Source: Armatimonadota bacterium (GTDB lineage Bacteria; Armatimonadota; SYMT01). Taken from it: DNA of 6,312 nucleotides. Made by a program: the position numbers and the translations under genes. Below the pieces are notes generated by a model. It was not told where the DNA came from. It made no database searches and saw only the letters and a list, made by a program, of their open reading frames with translations. The DNA is taken from contig JAJFMS010000219.1 in the NCBI GenBank assembly GCA_020696885.1, positions 1-6,312 on the forward strand, read 5' to 3'. This document shows, in pieces, positions 5,534 through 6,312 of the stretch. Numbering within the stretch: position 1 is the first letter of the stretch; the number at the start of each line of letters is the position of its first letter.

Positions 5534-6312
5534 CTAACGCCGCGCATCCAACCCGAAGAACTCCCGGCTCCAGTTTGGCGCTTCCACCAGCAGGCCCGAC
5601 TCCGTGCGCCGACACTGGAGGGGACGCTCGTTTTCGTCCCGGAGATAGCGCTCCGGCATGATGCCCGAGGATACGAGCTCTTCCAGCGTGACCGGCAGCT
5701 CGCCATAGGCCAGACGGTAGGCGAAGGCGGCGCGGCCGATGCCCAGCCGGATGAAGTGCGCCTCGCCATCGCCTTTCACGGGGCGCTCGGCGGGAGGCGG
5801 CAGCCGGAGCAGGTTCAGCAGCTCCACCCACAGCTCGGTATTCGGCTCGCGGGCGGTGAAGCGGAGCTGGTGCGCTCCGGCCGAGAGCAGGTGGACGCCC
5901 AGACGCAGGTCGTGCTCGTCCGGCTCGGGGGAGCGAAGGGGGAGCTCCCCGGTCGGCGCGCCGTCGATCTCTACTCCAAAGCTGCCGCCGCGGGGGCCGG
6001 AGTGGGCGGTGATCCGGACCGCGTAGCTGCCCCCTTCCGCGACCGTGAACGGTAGGGTCAGGGTGCCGCCGGGCTCCGCGCCGGACCAGGCCAGCACCGG
6101 CCGGCCGCCGAAGAACCCTTCCGTGCGCACGGACACGGCGCCGCCCTCCGGCTGTGCGATGCGGAACGCGCGGACCAGGTGCTGTCGCTCCCAGGGTACG
6201 CAGCGCTCCGGCCATGCCGGCAGCGCTCCGAACCGCTTCGGCACTCCGGTCTGATACCAGAAGGCGATGCTGTTCAGAAAGTCCAGCCGCTCCAGGTACC
6301 AGGCGCTGACAT
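5534..6312 (-). CDS. DUF2961 (GH172-like) family protein, C-terminal part, with pseudopilin-like tail (N-terminus beyond window)
   Basis: The frame is open from the right edge to a TAG at 5536-5534 and encodes 258 residues of the C-terminal part. The GTG at 6244 is internal: coding similarity continues upstream of it. Fragment residues 8-36 carry FLNSIAFWYQTG followed by a LPAWPER segment. This matches the end of DUF2961 domains (N/S-S-x-A-F/Y-WYQ, then a PPxxER-like turn). Residues about 50-170 form a beta-rich sandwich (LTLPFTVAEGGSYAVRIT, FGVEIDG, LLSAGAHQLRFTA) typical of the second domain in these proteins. Residues 183-258 (AFAYRLAYGELPVTLEELV, then RYLRDENERPL) resemble the C-terminal region of type II pseudopilins or DUF1559-like proteins. 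DUF2961 members include GH172 fructan/arabinan-acting enzymes, so a role in carbohydrate turnover is likely. The catalytic part is not in the window. The gene converges on the secreted-protein gene. Confidence 0.8.
   Translation of the reverse strand, partial: VSAWYLERLDFLNSIAFWYQTGVPKRFGALPAWPERCVPWERQHLVRAFRIAQPEGGAVSVRTEGFFGGRPVLAWSGAEPGGTLTLPFTVAEGGSYAVRITAHSGPRGGSFGVEIDGAPTGELPLRSPEPDEHDLRLGVHLLSAGAHQLRFTAREPNTELWVELLNLLRLPPPAERPVKGDGEAHFIRLGIGRAAFAYRLAYGELPVTLEELVSSGIMPERYLRDENERPLQCRRTESGLLVEAPNWSREFFGLDARR

Noticed and set aside
5378..6055. A 225-codon plus-strand frame overlapping the stop of the secreted-protein gene (TGATG)
   Set aside because: It reads through the inverted repeat and then antisense to the DUF2961-type gene. 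The ATGA-like overlap is a coincidence of the tandem stops.

Overview
The window is GC-rich DNA (about two thirds G+C by eye) with dense coding. It shows parts of three genes and no RNA gene, insertion sequence or CRISPR array that I can recognise. Codon third positions are strongly G/C. The contents are a very long PAS-array sensor, a secreted hydrolase-like protein and a DUF2961-type protein with a pseudopilin-like tail. This suggests a free-living, high-GC, Gram-negative-type bacterium with a large signalling and secretome repertoire, for example Planctomycetota, Gemmatimonadota or Armatimonadota. That placement is inference and cannot be settled from this window.

Region 1 (1-3176, minus strand) is one uninterrupted reading frame of 1058 codons that runs off the left edge. 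It encodes a soluble multi-domain sensor: a degenerate receiver-like domain, seven complete PAS domains and the start of an eighth. The PAS domains are joined by near-identical helical linkers. The output module (histidine kinase, diguanylate cyclase or other) lies outside the window.

Region 2 (about 3177-3599) is the divergent intergenic region. It has a strong hairpin just upstream of the sensor gene, a visibly less GC-rich pocket (about 3300-3455) with small dyads and weak promoter-like boxes, and two small hairpins before the rightward gene.

Region 3 (3600-5378, plus strand) encodes a complete 592-residue secreted protein. It has a strong Shine-Dalgarno site, a signal peptide, an alpha/beta-hydrolase-like N-terminal half with a GHSGGG nucleophile elbow, and a C-terminal module of unknown function. 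The gene ends in three consecutive in-frame stop codons.

Region 4 (5379-5533) separates convergent genes and carries a perfect 27-bp inverted repeat around a 22-nt centre. Region 5 (5534-6312, minus strand) is the C-terminal part of a DUF2961 (GH172-like) protein whose start is beyond the right edge.

No shared operon links the three genes: the first two diverge and the last two converge. The sensor could control its divergent secreted neighbour from the shared intergenic region, but only proximity supports this.
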